DNA of 38,664 nucleotides, taken from the IMG/VR virus record IMGVR_UViG_3300034107_000516, positions 1 through 38,664 of that record. One strand, written 5' to 3'. Under the pieces are notes generated by a model. The model was not told where the DNA came from. It did no database searches and saw only the letters and a list, made by a program, of their open reading frames with translations. Below are positions 1 through 8,017 of the stretch, in pieces; position 1 is the first letter of the stretch; each line of letters begins with the position of its first letter. A program made the translations under genes and the position numbers. The DNA is from a virus.

Positions 1-127
1 ACCCAGTCGGCTACCGTCCGAATTACTGGCTCATGAACCGCCGGTCCGCTTACCAGCTCCAAGTGAGTCGGTCCGCTTCCAGCGTTCAGAACGGTGTCAA
101 AACCTCAAGCGGTTCTGAGATCTTTGC
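1..127. repeat. terminal direct repeat, left copy
   Basis: These 127 bases are identical to the last 127 bases of the window. The repeat lies inside the major capsid gene, whose frame is continuous when the copies are merged. This is the usual signature of a circular or circularly permuted genome cut at an arbitrary point by an assembler. 127 is also a common assembly word length, so a biological terminal repeat is less likely. The implied unit is 38,537 bp. Confidence 0.97.
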
Positions 128-206
128 CCCTCTGCCTACTGAGTCGAACGGCATCCCGATCGTCATCACCGATTCCATCCTCAACGACGAAGCTCTGACC
201 GCTTAA
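1..206 (+). CDS. major capsid protein, C-terminal part (wraps from window end)
   Basis: This is the last 67 codons of the major capsid protein that starts at 37802. The first complete codon here begins at base 3 and the stop TAA is at 204-206. Position 1 is equivalent to 38538, and the frame computed from the start at 37802 reaches this stop after exactly 313 codons. The segment contains the sequence YWLMNRRSAY followed by a stretch ending in ILNDEALTA, the form seen at the C-terminus of HK97-fold capsid proteins, where the last beta strands of the A domain and the second half of the P domain are completed. A decoration-like gene follows 19 bases later. Confidence 0.93.
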   Translation, partial: PVGYRPNYWLMNRRSAYQLQVSRSASSVQNGVKTSSGSEIFAPLPTESNGIPIVITDSILNDEALTA

Positions 207-225
207 TCTTTAAAGAATTACTACA

Positions 226-633
226 ATGGCTAACGAATTTTCTCGAAACATTCAAGACGCAACGCTTAGCGTTACGGCCACCATCCCGGCCACAGCAACC
301 GATGCGTTTACCGCTGATATTGACCTCGGCACCAACAGCAAAGGTTTCCTTCCCGAAGAGCATGAGCTAGAAATTGCTTTCCCTGCTTTTACGGTGGGTC
401 AGCTTGCTAACGGCGCAACCGTCACGGCGCTTGTGCTGAACGGCGCTGCTGCCTCTCCGACCGGCACTGCTCTTGGAATTTCACGAGTTGTGACCGGCGC
501 GGGTGGTGCTGGGGCTCCAGCCACTAGCTTCCGCGTTCGCTTGCCGGCTGGTACACTTGAGTTCCTGCGGGTCAAGTTTACCACATCGGCTGCTAATGCC
601 GGTGGCACTGCCTCCGTCAAGCTGCTGACCTAA
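226..633 (+). CDS. probable head decoration protein
   Basis: A 135-aa protein rich in Ala, Thr and Gly, predicted to be mostly beta. It has no signal peptide or membrane segment. It directly follows the major capsid gene and is the last gene before a strong terminator, so capsid and this protein can be made in large equal amounts. The C-terminal half contains LEFLRVKFTTSA and ends ASVKLLT, typical of a beta-strand-rich surface protein. Position and composition suggest a capsid decoration or head-stabilising protein that binds the outside of the shell. No family signature was recognised, so the function rests on synteny. The ATG at 226 has no Shine-Dalgarno sequence. Confidence 0.6.
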   Translation: MANEFSRNIQDATLSVTATIPATATDAFTADIDLGTNSKGFLPEEHELEIAFPAFTVGQLANGATVTALVLNGAAASPTGTALGISRVVTGAGGAGAPATSFRVRLPAGTLEFLRVKFTTSAANAGGTASVKLLT

Positions 634-663
634 TTTTGGTGTAGTGTGTCGTTATCATCGTGG

Positions 664-701
664 GCGGCTGACAGGGTTCTATCCTTGTCAGCCGCTTTTT
701 T
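664..701 (+). terminator. strong rho-independent terminator after the capsid/decoration pair
   Basis: A perfect 10-bp stem, GCGGCTGACA (664-673) with TGTCAGCCGC (686-695), closes a 12-nt loop and is followed by six T residues (696-701). The loop can pair further with a one-base bulge. It lies only two bases before the next start codon (704). It would limit readthrough from the abundant capsid message into the connector and tail genes, setting a lower level for them. Confidence 0.9.
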
Positions 702-703
702 GT

Positions 704-1063
704 ATGACCTACGCTCAACGCATCGCTTTAGCCCACGGACGCATCCGCACCAAGTTTGGGACGGTATCAGACACGGCCATGCTCTACGTCTGGCACAATG
801 GCGCGCAGGTCAGGTGCTACGAATCAACAGGGCGGACGCAACGCAATTTACTTGCATCAATAGTCGTCAAGGACGAGACGCTGACGGTCAATGCGACAAA
901 AGCAGAATTTACGACCGTACCGCAAACTGGTGACGAAATCAAGTTTGGCACCACGATGGCGACCGCAGCTACCCTGCGCATCGACAGTATCCAGACGAAT
1001 ACGATCCGGCCTTTTTATGCGCTGGACCTTATTGACCCGAACAAAGCGACCACAGCAGAATGA
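704..1063 (+). CDS. putative head-tail connector / head completion protein
   Basis: A 119-aa soluble protein beginning MTYAQRIALAHGRI. An in-frame start 60 bases upstream lies before the terminator hairpin, so the ATG at 704, just after the T-tract, is the sensible start. The sequence after residue 20 looks beta-rich, with alternating hydrophobic residues, and ends near ALDLIDPNKATTAE. It sits between decoration and a gp10-like gene, where phages usually encode small head-completion or stopper proteins that cap the portal. No diagnostic motif was seen, so the role is by position. Its stop overlaps the next start (ATGA at 1060-1063), indicating translational coupling. Confidence 0.5.
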   Translation: MTYAQRIALAHGRIRTKFGTVSDTAMLYVWHNGAQVRCYESTGRTQRNLLASIVVKDETLTVNATKAEFTTVPQTGDEIKFGTTMATAATLRIDSIQTNTIRPFYALDLIDPNKATTAE

Positions 1064-1689
1064 GTGTTTCCCTAACCGTTGAGACCCGCGAGTTGCAGCG
1101 TGTGTTGTCCGGCTACGCGCGCAGCAAGATGAAAACCGATGCCGATGTGGTTAACAAAGCCATGCGCTACTGGGTGCCGTTTGCCGCCAAGCGCGTTATC
1201 GACAAGACGCCAGGAGGAAGCAAGATTTTGCAAGAACTTCTGGCTCCGGCAAGGGGACGCTACAAAGCCAAGAAGGCAAAGTCGAAATATAATAACACGG
1301 CAGCGGCGGCAATTTTCATTTGGCGACTCAAGAAAAGGGGAATGCCGATTCCGGTTGATTTAACCGATCGCCTTGACCGCTTTGTGGGAGCGCGTCAGAA
1401 CTCTGCACAATTCCTGCGTGCTGGCTTTATCCCGGCTTACAGGCAGTTTGGTGTGCCCAATCGCAAGGCTGGCACCCAGCGGTATTTTAAGAGCAGAAGT
1501 CTTGGCAAAAAGGCCGTTCCTTCCGCTTTTTTCAAAGTGGTGGCATTTGTCACTAATGCGCGGGAAGGAGCGCACGCAATTGCTCCGACAGCTTTTCAGG
1601 AAAGTATTCGCGAGGTTGAAAACATCTTCATCAAGTTTATGAATGAGGATCTGAATAAGGTCGGCAGGAAGTGGGGACTTAATCCATGA
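1060..1689 (+). CDS. HK97 gp10-like neck / tail component protein
   Basis: A 209-aa basic protein. The N-terminus has alternating charged helices (ELQRVLSGYARSKM) and the segment from residue 36 reads WVPFAAKRVIDKTP. That resembles HK97 gp10-like tail-component proteins, in which an N-terminal helix is followed by a conserved region reading roughly A..V...TP. The middle is Arg/Lys-rich. It is coupled to both neighbours by four-base overlaps (1060-1063 and 1686-1689), so it belongs to the connector operon. It probably sits at the head-tail junction or in tail completion. Family assignment is by resemblance and gene order only. Confidence 0.5.
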   Translation: MSVSLTVETRELQRVLSGYARSKMKTDADVVNKAMRYWVPFAAKRVIDKTPGGSKILQELLAPARGRYKAKKAKSKYNNTAAAAIFIWRLKKRGMPIPVDLTDRLDRFVGARQNSAQFLRAGFIPAYRQFGVPNRKAGTQRYFKSRSLGKKAVPSAFFKVVAFVTNAREGAHAIAPTAFQESIREVENIFIKFMNEDLNKVGRKWGLNP

Positions 1690-2171
1690 CAACTTATCCA
1701 ATCAATCCATCTGAGCGCGTACAGCGGCGCATCTGCTCAATCCTGACGGCGGAGCTTTTACCATTACCGGCGTTCACCGGTTTTGTGGTGCGTGATGAAA
1801 GGGTGTTTCAACAGGAGAAGTATCCATTTTTTTCAGTGCAGACGACGGAGAACAAAGAAGTTTTCCCCGGCATTAATGTCTGGAACGTCGCGTTCACTAT
1901 TGCGATGCTGGAAGATCGGCAAGAAGCCAACACCACGCTTGGCGTTGATCCTCGGCCAAGGCATGAGTTGCGCGCTGAGAACGTCTCGGCTCTTCTGTTT
2001 GGCGTATGGGATGGCCTTTCTTTGCCGCAGGCTATTAATGCAATCGTCGATGGCAACGGCGTGACAGTGCTTAAGATGACCGGTACCAATCAAGCCAATG
2101 GAACGATGAGTGAGGATGAGATCTCAACAGAGTACTCATTCACTTTGTCCTGCACCTCGACCCAGCAGTAA
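1686..2171 (+). CDS. putative tail completion / tail terminator protein
   Basis: A 161-aa acidic protein with an N-terminal helix (INPSERVQRRICSILTAELL), a beta-rich core (FPGINVWNVAFTIAMLEDRQE), and a threonine-rich end. This length and helix-then-sheet pattern is typical of gpU-like tail terminators, which form a ring that stops tail-tube polymerisation. It lies between the gp10-like gene and the putative tail tube gene, the expected place. It starts inside the end of the preceding gene (ATGA overlap). No conserved catalytic or binding motif is visible, so the call is by position. Confidence 0.5.
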   Translation: MTTYPINPSERVQRRICSILTAELLPLPAFTGFVVRDERVFQQEKYPFFSVQTTENKEVFPGINVWNVAFTIAMLEDRQEANTTLGVDPRPRHELRAENVSALLFGVWDGLSLPQAINAIVDGNGVTVLKMTGTNQANGTMSEDEISTEYSFTLSCTSTQQ

Positions 2172-2194
2172 TGATTGACACGTAGGCCAATAAT

Positions 2195-2608
2195 ATGGCC
2201 GCCGTCGAAGCAATCATCCAATACGGGAACATCCCATCGTCTGCGTTAGGCTTGAAAAACGAGTCTAATGCTACGACTCCAGAACTCCTTGTGCAATCGC
2301 TTACGATTAGCGCAACCCGCGAGGAAAAGGAGTACCGAAACGCAGACGGTAACGTCTTTGCTTTGCAGTACCGTAACCCAACCATCAGCTTTGCTTTTGA
2401 CGGGTATATCACGACCAAGAGCGGCGACAACCTTGCCAATAAGTCTCCCGGTGAGACCGTTGCGGCGTTGGCCAACTTCACCAGCGACACTTTCGGCTTT
2501 ATCCCCACCGATGGCATCATGGTTTACATGGACCCAAGCCGCTCCGAGACCAACGAAGAAATTGCGAAAACGACCTTTACAGTTAAGCAATATCCGTTTG
2601 TGTCCTAG
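2195..2608 (+). CDS. probable major tail tube protein
   Basis: A 137-aa protein with two sets of beta strands (ELLVQSLTISATREEKEY; ALQYRNPTISFAFDGYI), as expected for the simple tail-tube fold shared by siphovirus major tail proteins. It lies just upstream of the chaperone and tape-measure genes. It follows a 23-base gap instead of an overlap, and that gap carries TTGACA exactly 20 nt before the ATG, possibly an independent expression signal for an abundant structural protein. No Ig-like C-terminal domain is present. Confidence 0.6.
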   Translation: MAAVEAIIQYGNIPSSALGLKNESNATTPELLVQSLTISATREEKEYRNADGNVFALQYRNPTISFAFDGYITTKSGDNLANKSPGETVAALANFTSDTFGFIPTDGIMVYMDPSRSETNEEIAKTTFTVKQYPFVS

Positions 2609-2610
2609 GC

Positions 2611-3015
2611 ATGACGGATTCTTGGATTGTTTGCACTGATTTGGATATTGCGGCTGCATTTGGGACCATCGGCGTCCCAATGCGGCCAGACGTGCAGTTT
2701 GTGGCGGAAAGCGGCAAAGAGCACGTGTTCATGTATTTGGCGACCGAGAGTGTCACGAATCCCAACTTTAAGACGGGAGCGTTGATGAAGATGCTCAAGG
2801 ATGGACGGCTAGAGAAAGAAGATCCAGAGCACCCGCTGCTTTATGCGATTACTGCCGTCAAAAACCGGCACGCCATCACAAAGGCAGTCAGAGACACGGA
2901 GCGGCTAGTGCTGATCAACGTCAAAGGTAGCAAACGCACGGCCTACGTGCGGGAAAATATCACAGGCGACGGGCTTGCAATGGCGGAGAGATTCTTGCAT
3001 ACTGGGCGACTATGA
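2611..3015 (+). CDS. unknown tail-cluster protein
   Basis: A 134-aa soluble protein of mixed alpha/beta character. It contains an acidic/basic helix (LMKMLKDGRLEKEDPEHPL) and a C-terminal segment with several arginines (TAYVRENITGDGLAMAERFL). It lies between the putative tube gene and the chaperone gene, and its stop overlaps the next start (ATGA, 3012-3015). I do not recognise the family. The position suits a tail-assembly accessory protein or a companion of the chaperone. Confidence 0.4.
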   Translation: MTDSWIVCTDLDIAAAFGTIGVPMRPDVQFVAESGKEHVFMYLATESVTNPNFKTGALMKMLKDGRLEKEDPEHPLLYAITAVKNRHAITKAVRDTERLVLINVKGSKRTAYVRENITGDGLAMAERFLHTGRL

Positions 3016-3461
3016 TCGCAGAAAAAGAGATTTCGGTTTTGGATTTACCAAGCGAAGAAGTTGAAAGCAAGAAGCGCGAAGACGCTTTTGCAAATACTGG
3101 CTACGTTTGGAACAAAGAGCCATTCACGGGTCTAACCTCGGCCAGAAAAGATCTTTGGGTTTCGATCTGCCACAAGGCTGGATTCGTTTCTCTTTCGCAG
3201 TGCTTTGATGATGTGTCCTTGTTTACGCCCTTGGCTAAAGCAATGCTCTTTGTCTGCATCATGCCAAAGAAAGAGCTGAAGCGACTGCGGGCGTTTGGCA
3301 TGGATGCGATGCTGGATGCGTTTGAGGACTGGTGCGACAACAACGTGCCAATCAGGCTTGAGAGCGATGCCATCTCTATTGGTATTCAGCTCCTAAATGA
3401 TTCCTCGGTAAATCAGGCAGAAATCTTGCCGCCTGAAGGCCCAGGCGTGGGAAAGCGTTAG
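3012..3461 (+). CDS. tail assembly chaperone, short form (gpG-like)
   Basis: A 149-aa helical protein that includes LAKAMLFVCIMPKKELKRL. It ends at TAG 3459-3461, six bases after a G GGA AAG slippery heptamer. It precedes the tape-measure gene, as gpG does in lambda. In this family the short form coats the tape measure and the frameshifted long form recruits tube subunits. Expression is coupled to the upstream gene by an ATGA overlap. Sequence similarity to lambda G is not visible by eye; the assignment rests on position, size and the frameshift architecture. Confidence 0.8.
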   Translation: MIAEKEISVLDLPSEEVESKKREDAFANTGYVWNKEPFTGLTSARKDLWVSICHKAGFVSLSQCFDDVSLFTPLAKAMLFVCIMPKKELKRLRAFGMDAMLDAFEDWCDNNVPIRLESDAISIGIQLLNDSSVNQAEILPPEGPGVGKR

Positions 3462-3694
3462 CGTATCCTGTTTCCTCGGCCTACTACGTCGCACTCGTCC
3501 ACCAGAACACAGGGCTCGACGAAGACGCTATTCTGTGGGACCTCCCGCTAACGCGCGGCATGGCATACATGCACGTTGCGTTCATCTTGCAAGGAAGCGA
3601 AACGATTTGGCCTAGTAATGGGATACCATCTCCAGAAATGCAGCAAGTCCATGAGTTGCTAAAAAACAGACCATGGCGTAAGCTTGACATCTGA
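3012..3694 (+). CDS. tail assembly chaperone, -1 frameshift product (gpGT-like)
   Basis: A shift of -1 at 3449-3455 moves the ribosome out of the short chaperone frame just before its stop. Translation then continues from GCG at 3455 for 79 more codons to TGA at 3692-3694, giving a 227-aa protein. The extension reads as genuine protein (ALAYPVSSAYYVALVHQ near its start, WRKLDI at its end) and has no start codon of its own near the junction. The slippery heptamer is the one known from lambda G/GT. The extension ends 10 bases before the tape-measure ATG. In known systems only a few percent of ribosomes shift. Confidence 0.88.
3449..3455 (+). promoter_or_regulatory. programmed -1 frameshift slippery site
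   Basis: The heptamer G GGA AAG is in the correct register: the zero-frame codons are GGA (3450-3452) and AAG (3453-3455). Both tRNAs can re-pair after a one-base slip, to GGG and AAA. The zero-frame stop follows two codons later. Confidence 0.88.
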
Positions 3695-3704
3695 CAATCA
3701 AGCA

Positions 3705-5594
3705 ATGGCCGCCACTCTATCCGCACAGCTCACGCTCAACTCTGCACAGTTTCAGGGTGGATTGAATCGCGCCGTTATATCTGCCAATGCGGCGGTCAGT
3801 CAGATGTCGGCTCAGTTCAATGGGCTGAGGAATGTGGCAGGACTAGGAGCCATTGGCGGCGTCTTGATGCAGGTCGGGCAGAAAGTTTTAGAGGCGACAA
3901 TCAACTTTGAAAAATACCACCGGCAACTGACCATCGTTACCGGGGGCGCGGCTGCTGCGTCTGCAAAACTCAAGGAATTACAGATCGTCGCTACGCTGCC
4001 GGGGCTTAGCATGGAATCCGCCGTTTATGGGCAGGTGCGGCTTCAAACGATGGGGTACACGGCGGCTGAGGCTACTGGGCACGTTAAAGCTTTAGGGGCA
4101 ACTGTTTCAGCTTTTGGGGGAGGAGGAGAAGAGATGAAGGGCATTTTAACGGCCTTCTCTCAGATCAGCTCCAAAGGGAAGGTGATGGCTGAGGAAATCA
4201 ATCAGATTGCAGAACGCCTTCCAACCGTCCGCCGCCTGATGACGGAAGCTTTTGGAACCTCCAACACAGAAGAGCTTCAGAAGATGGGCATTTCTGCTAG
4301 ACAATTTACTGATGCGATTCTGAACGGAATGCAGAACGCGCAGCCTGTGGTGGCCGGGGTTGCAGAGGAAATAGCAAAATTCAAAGTTACAATGGATTCA
4401 ATCTTTGCCGATGAAAGCGGCGGATTGAAAGGAATTATCACATTTTTTAATGGAGCTTTATCAGGGCTTCAGGCGCTTCACACGGAAGCGATTAACATGT
4501 TTACGTTCTTTGCCACAAACAAAGACGCTCTAGCAAACCTTAAAGAGGTTCAGGCTTTCAACGCCAAGATGGACACAAAGCTTGCCGACGCGCGAGCCAA
4601 AAAAGACAAAGAAGAGGCTGAATCCGTAGAAGAGAAAAAGAAACAAGAAGCGGATCTGAAAAAGCAAAGAGAGGCCAACGAAAAAGCCGCGTCACAGCGA
4701 GTGACTCAAACAGGCTTGGCTGTTGCAAGTGCTGGCACGGATGAAGCAAAACTAGCAGAGGTCAATGCTGAGATCAAAAGGCTGAACATTGCCGACGATC
4801 AGTTGACCCTAATGAAAAAGCTTGAGGATGCCCAACAAGGACGCATCAAGCTGACCGACCTTGAGTTGCAAAAACTGCAAACGTACATCGGATACCTCGG
4901 GCAACGCAAGAGTCTTGAGGATTCTATTGCTGCTGAGGATGAAAGAGTAAAGGCAGAAGCTGCCGCTGATGCCCTTGAAGAAAAAAACCGTCGCGAACGC
5001 CTTGCGACGATGACGCAAAGTGTGCGCGAGAAAGGCGAGGCGGTTGGGTTTGGCCGCAAAACGGAAGATGAGCAAGCTGCTGCTTTAAAAAAGGCGCTTG
5101 GCGGGAAGACGCTGGAAGACGTAATGCACAACATAAACTCGGCTAAGGCTGAGGGGCGCGAATTGGACGAAGCTGCCATTCAAGACCTTGAAAGGCAGAT
5201 CGACCTCTTAAAAGATTTAGATGCTGCTGAAGCCAGCCTGAATAAGCAAAAAGACACTGCGCAAAAAGAAGTTGATAAAGAGATGGTTAATAATGCCATG
5301 GAACGCGCTGGAATGGGCCGTGCAGAACGGGTAAAAGCCATGCGAGACAAGAACGATATGGACCGGCAAAAGAACAAGGCCGAACGAGATTTGACTAGAA
5401 AACTGATGCGCGACCCGAACGAGGTTTTGCAAAAGGCATTTGATGAAAAAACACCTTTCGGAGTTGATGAGAGAAATCTGAGAAAAGGCTTAGCAAGAGA
5501 AGAAGCTAGAAGACTTATGAATAACCAATTTCCTGATCCAGCACAATCTCTTGACCTGATCAGGAAAAGACTGGACGCCTTAGCCGCCGCCTAA
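3705..5594 (+). CDS. tail tape measure protein
   Basis: A 629-aa protein. The N-terminal third is alanine/glycine-rich (residues about 8-200, including QFQGGLNRAVISANAAVSQM and later EEMKGILTAFSQISSKGKVM), in the style of the tape-measure N-terminal domain family. The rest is a long highly charged Lys/Glu coiled coil (about residues 290-600). Its length would specify a tail of roughly 90-95 nm at the usual 1.5 Å per residue. An upstream in-frame TTG (3684) is possible, but the ATG at 3705 leaves room for the preceding stop and lies 21 nt after TTGACA. No lysozyme or peptidase domain and no strong membrane segments were seen. Confidence 0.88.
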   Translation: MAATLSAQLTLNSAQFQGGLNRAVISANAAVSQMSAQFNGLRNVAGLGAIGGVLMQVGQKVLEATINFEKYHRQLTIVTGGAAAASAKLKELQIVATLPGLSMESAVYGQVRLQTMGYTAAEATGHVKALGATVSAFGGGGEEMKGILTAFSQISSKGKVMAEEINQIAERLPTVRRLMTEAFGTSNTEELQKMGISARQFTDAILNGMQNAQPVVAGVAEEIAKFKVTMDSIFADESGGLKGIITFFNGALSGLQALHTEAINMFTFFATNKDALANLKEVQAFNAKMDTKLADARAKKDKEEAESVEEKKKQEADLKKQREANEKAASQRVTQTGLAVASAGTDEAKLAEVNAEIKRLNIADDQLTLMKKLEDAQQGRIKLTDLELQKLQTYIGYLGQRKSLEDSIAAEDERVKAEAAADALEEKNRRERLATMTQSVREKGEAVGFGRKTEDEQAAALKKALGGKTLEDVMHNINSAKAEGRELDEAAIQDLERQIDLLKDLDAAEASLNKQKDTAQKEVDKEMVNNAMERAGMGRAERVKAMRDKNDMDRQKNKAERDLTRKLMRDPNEVLQKAFDEKTPFGVDERNLRKGLAREEARRLMNNQFPDPAQSLDLIRKRLDALAAA

Positions 5595-5596
5595 TT

Positions 5597-6238
5597 ATGC
5601 CTACATCTGTAATCACTTACGGCATCGCTCTTGGCGCTGACCCGCGCCTAGCAGAAAACGGCATCTCTCTTTCCGTGTCCGAAAGCGGATGGGATACCAT
5701 GAAGTTGAAGTATTTCGGTCGCACTGATTCGCCAGCAACGTATGCCGCGACGCACTTTGCCACCGGAGCACAGCCAGCACTGTATCCAAACATGTACTTC
5801 AACGGCGTCAGCATCACGCAGGAGGGGTCAAACATCTACTCATTCGATGTGCAGGCGGCGGGCTTGCTCGGCGCGCAGGCGGTGAAGCGCACGGTGTCGA
5901 GCAAGATCCAGAGCTACAAGAGCGGACTAGGCACAGTGCCGGGCACGGGCAATACGGGCGAGATCCAAGGGCAATACATCAACCTTTCCTGCACTTTTCA
6001 TCAAGTCACTGAGTTTTTCCCAAGTACGAACACACGACCCGAGAACGCTATTGCACTTGGGCCGCTGCCACCGTATCCGACTAATCCGTTCACAACACTG
6101 CCGACAACTCCAGTCTATAATTATCCGTTTGGCTGGATTCAGGACGGACTAGAGATCGAGACGATCAACGGGGACGGCGTTAGCATTTACCTTGTAAAAC
6201 AGAGCATGGTCTACATTTACGAGTGGATGCCAGGTTGA
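5597..6238 (+). CDS. distal tail protein, unassigned
   Basis: A 213-aa beta-rich protein starting two bases after the tape-measure stop. The N-terminus (SVITYGIALGADPRLAENGI) and the repeated aromatic/Gly turns suggest a compact tail-tip protein. The central stretch is Pro/Thr-rich (residues about 150-185), like a flexible linker. In siphoviruses this position holds the distal tail protein or the first baseplate protein. No family motif was recognised. It is followed one base later by the first glycine-rich gene, so it may be the platform on which those proteins sit. Confidence 0.5.
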   Translation: MPTSVITYGIALGADPRLAENGISLSVSESGWDTMKLKYFGRTDSPATYAATHFATGAQPALYPNMYFNGVSITQEGSNIYSFDVQAAGLLGAQAVKRTVSSKIQSYKSGLGTVPGTGNTGEIQGQYINLSCTFHQVTEFFPSTNTRPENAIALGPLPPYPTNPFTTLPTTPVYNYPFGWIQDGLEIETINGDGVSIYLVKQSMVYIYEWMPG

Positions 6239-6239
6239 T

Positions 6240-7118
6240 ATGCTGCCAGAACTTCCAGTTATCGACCCGAAGGTCAACGGCGGACGGTCGGGCTTCCTGC
6301 TCAACCGTCTAGTCGATCGCATCAAAATGCAACGACTACTCAGCTCGGAGACGGTCATCATTACCGAAACCAAGGACGGGCAGATTATCGACCGCCTTGG
6401 CTCCGGCGGGGTGGCAGCTCCTTTCGCTCTAGGCTTCGCTGTGTCGCTCGACGGAACCAATGTGGTCGTCGCACCCGGTAAGCTGCTCTACCCGCTCTGG
6501 GGTGCCATTCTGGGCGACAATCCAACTCCGGGCGACTGGCAGAAGGAAGTGAACTACATCGGCGGCACGCTGACTAGCACGGTGACACAAGTTTGGCTTA
6601 GCGTGCTGTGGTCGGAAAGCGATACGACGACGACCGGGCCGCTCGGCACAACCACCTACAACATTTCAGGTGCAAAAGGCGGTCGAGGCGGCGGAGGTGG
6701 TGGTGGCGGTGCAGACAGCGGAGTGTACCCAGATATTGTAGGAAGAGATGGGTCCGGCGGGGACAGCGGAGATTTCACCGGGATTGGCGGGCAAGGTGGT
6801 ATTGTCGAGGATATTATCACAACCCCTCCAACTAGGGTGACCTCGCTCGGCAATAGTTACGGTGCAAGCGGCGGAGCTGGCGGCTACGGCGGCGCCGGGG
6901 GTGAGGGCGGAAGCGTTACCTTCACACGCGCGACCAAGGCAACCGCTCAGATTCGGAAGTGGTCGATTAACGGCATCTCAATCCACACGGCGAAAGGCGC
7001 ATCGAGCGAAGCACTCTCGTGGATTCAACTGGCGACCATTAGCGGCACCAGCATCACGCAGCACGTAGCGGGCACGATCTCGATAACACCACCGGCCATC
7101 ACATTCATTCCCGCCTAA
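6240..7118 (+). CDS. glycine-rich tail adhesin-like protein, paralogue 1 of 3
   Basis: A 292-aa protein in three parts. The N-terminal part (1-140) begins MLPELPVIDPKV and contains LVDRIKMQRLL. The Gly-rich middle (about 142-225) has runs of GG and eight consecutive glycines. The C-terminal beta part (226-292) contains ATAQIRKWSINGISIHT. The next two genes share all three parts. Glycine-rich blocks of this kind form polyglycine-II sandwiches in the receptor-binding tips of some T4-like phages (gp38). Here that is inference from composition. Location after the distal tail gene supports a host-contact role. It ends with TAATG, sharing a base with the next start. Confidence 0.6.
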   Translation: MLPELPVIDPKVNGGRSGFLLNRLVDRIKMQRLLSSETVIITETKDGQIIDRLGSGGVAAPFALGFAVSLDGTNVVVAPGKLLYPLWGAILGDNPTPGDWQKEVNYIGGTLTSTVTQVWLSVLWSESDTTTTGPLGTTTYNISGAKGGRGGGGGGGGADSGVYPDIVGRDGSGGDSGDFTGIGGQGGIVEDIITTPPTRVTSLGNSYGASGGAGGYGGAGGEGGSVTFTRATKATAQIRKWSINGISIHTAKGASSEALSWIQLATISGTSITQHVAGTISITPPAITFIPA

Positions 7119-8017
7119 TGCTGCCGGACATTCCAAACTTCAATTTTGGCGACGTTTACGTTCTGACCGGCAAAACGCTGGAGAAGATCGTGCGGCGCAT
7201 CAAAATGCAAACGCCGATTGAGGGCGCCAACATGCGGTTAGAGGAAACGAATGCTGGCATCCTCCTGCACGCTGACCGACAAGCAGAGGTAGCCCCCACG
7301 GTCGCTATCAATCACGACTTCAAGGCATCACTACCATCTACCAACGCGCTCGACATTACGGTGGGCCGGGTCATCGGCACCACATGGGGAACGCCAACCA
7401 TGAGCAACCCTCTGCCGACTGACTGGCTGGCGGAGCAGTTTACTGTCGGGCCGTCTACGCTGGCTGTGGCGGACGGACAAAGCGTGTGGCTGCGCATCCA
7501 GCTTTCGCAAACCGATGTAAACATGAGCGGCGCGTTGTCGGCTATAGGCGCGGCAAATTTGTCGGTAACGACCGGGGGCGGCGGTGCGGGTGGTGACGCT
7601 GGGGGTGGCGGCGCCGGGGGAGATGGCACGGCTGGCTATGCTGGCAATACTGGTGAATCAGCTTCTGGGCAAACCGCCGGATCTCCCGGCTATTATACGC
7701 CTGGAGGAGTTAATTCTACATCAAACTCCGAATCAGGAACACCAGCAGAAGGCGGAGATGGGGGCAACGGGGCAGACGGCGGAAACGGGCAGACAAAATC
7801 GTTTAATCACTACACGAATCTTTCAATGGTGTTCCGCCGCTGGCAGATCACGTCGGCCAGTTTTGAGGTTCACACAAATAAGCCGACAGCCTCGCCAGCC
7901 ACAAACATTTACGTCCGCATTGCCTCACAAACGGGCGGCGTGATCACTCAATATCATGCGGGCTCGTACCACGTAACGCTGCCAGCAACTACCTTTATCA
8001 GCTCTCTTGTTTCCTGA
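7118..8017 (+). CDS. glycine-rich tail adhesin-like protein, paralogue 2 of 3
   Basis: A 299-aa paralogue of the preceding gene. It begins MLPDIPNFNFGDVYVL, contains LEKIVRRIKMQTPI (compare LVDRIKMQ in paralogue 1), then a Gly/Ser/Ala-rich middle (about 150-225). A C-terminal domain with VFRRWQITSASFEVHT corresponds to IRKWSINGISIHT in paralogue 1. The Gly region has different motif spacing from its sisters, so the paralogues have diverged mainly in the part likely to face the host. Its 3' end overlaps the next gene by 11 bases. Confidence 0.6.
   Translation: MLPDIPNFNFGDVYVLTGKTLEKIVRRIKMQTPIEGANMRLEETNAGILLHADRQAEVAPTVAINHDFKASLPSTNALDITVGRVIGTTWGTPTMSNPLPTDWLAEQFTVGPSTLAVADGQSVWLRIQLSQTDVNMSGALSAIGAANLSVTTGGGGAGGDAGGGGAGGDGTAGYAGNTGESASGQTAGSPGYYTPGGVNSTSNSESGTPAEGGDGGNGADGGNGQTKSFNHYTNLSMVFRRWQITSASFEVHTNKPTASPATNIYVRIASQTGGVITQYHAGSYHVTLPATTFISSLVS

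Noticed and set aside
2175-2202. TTGACA sites as ordinary sigma70 promoters
   Set aside because: The start codon lies 20-25 nt after the motif, so a -10 box at the normal spacing would fall within the gene and no such box is present.
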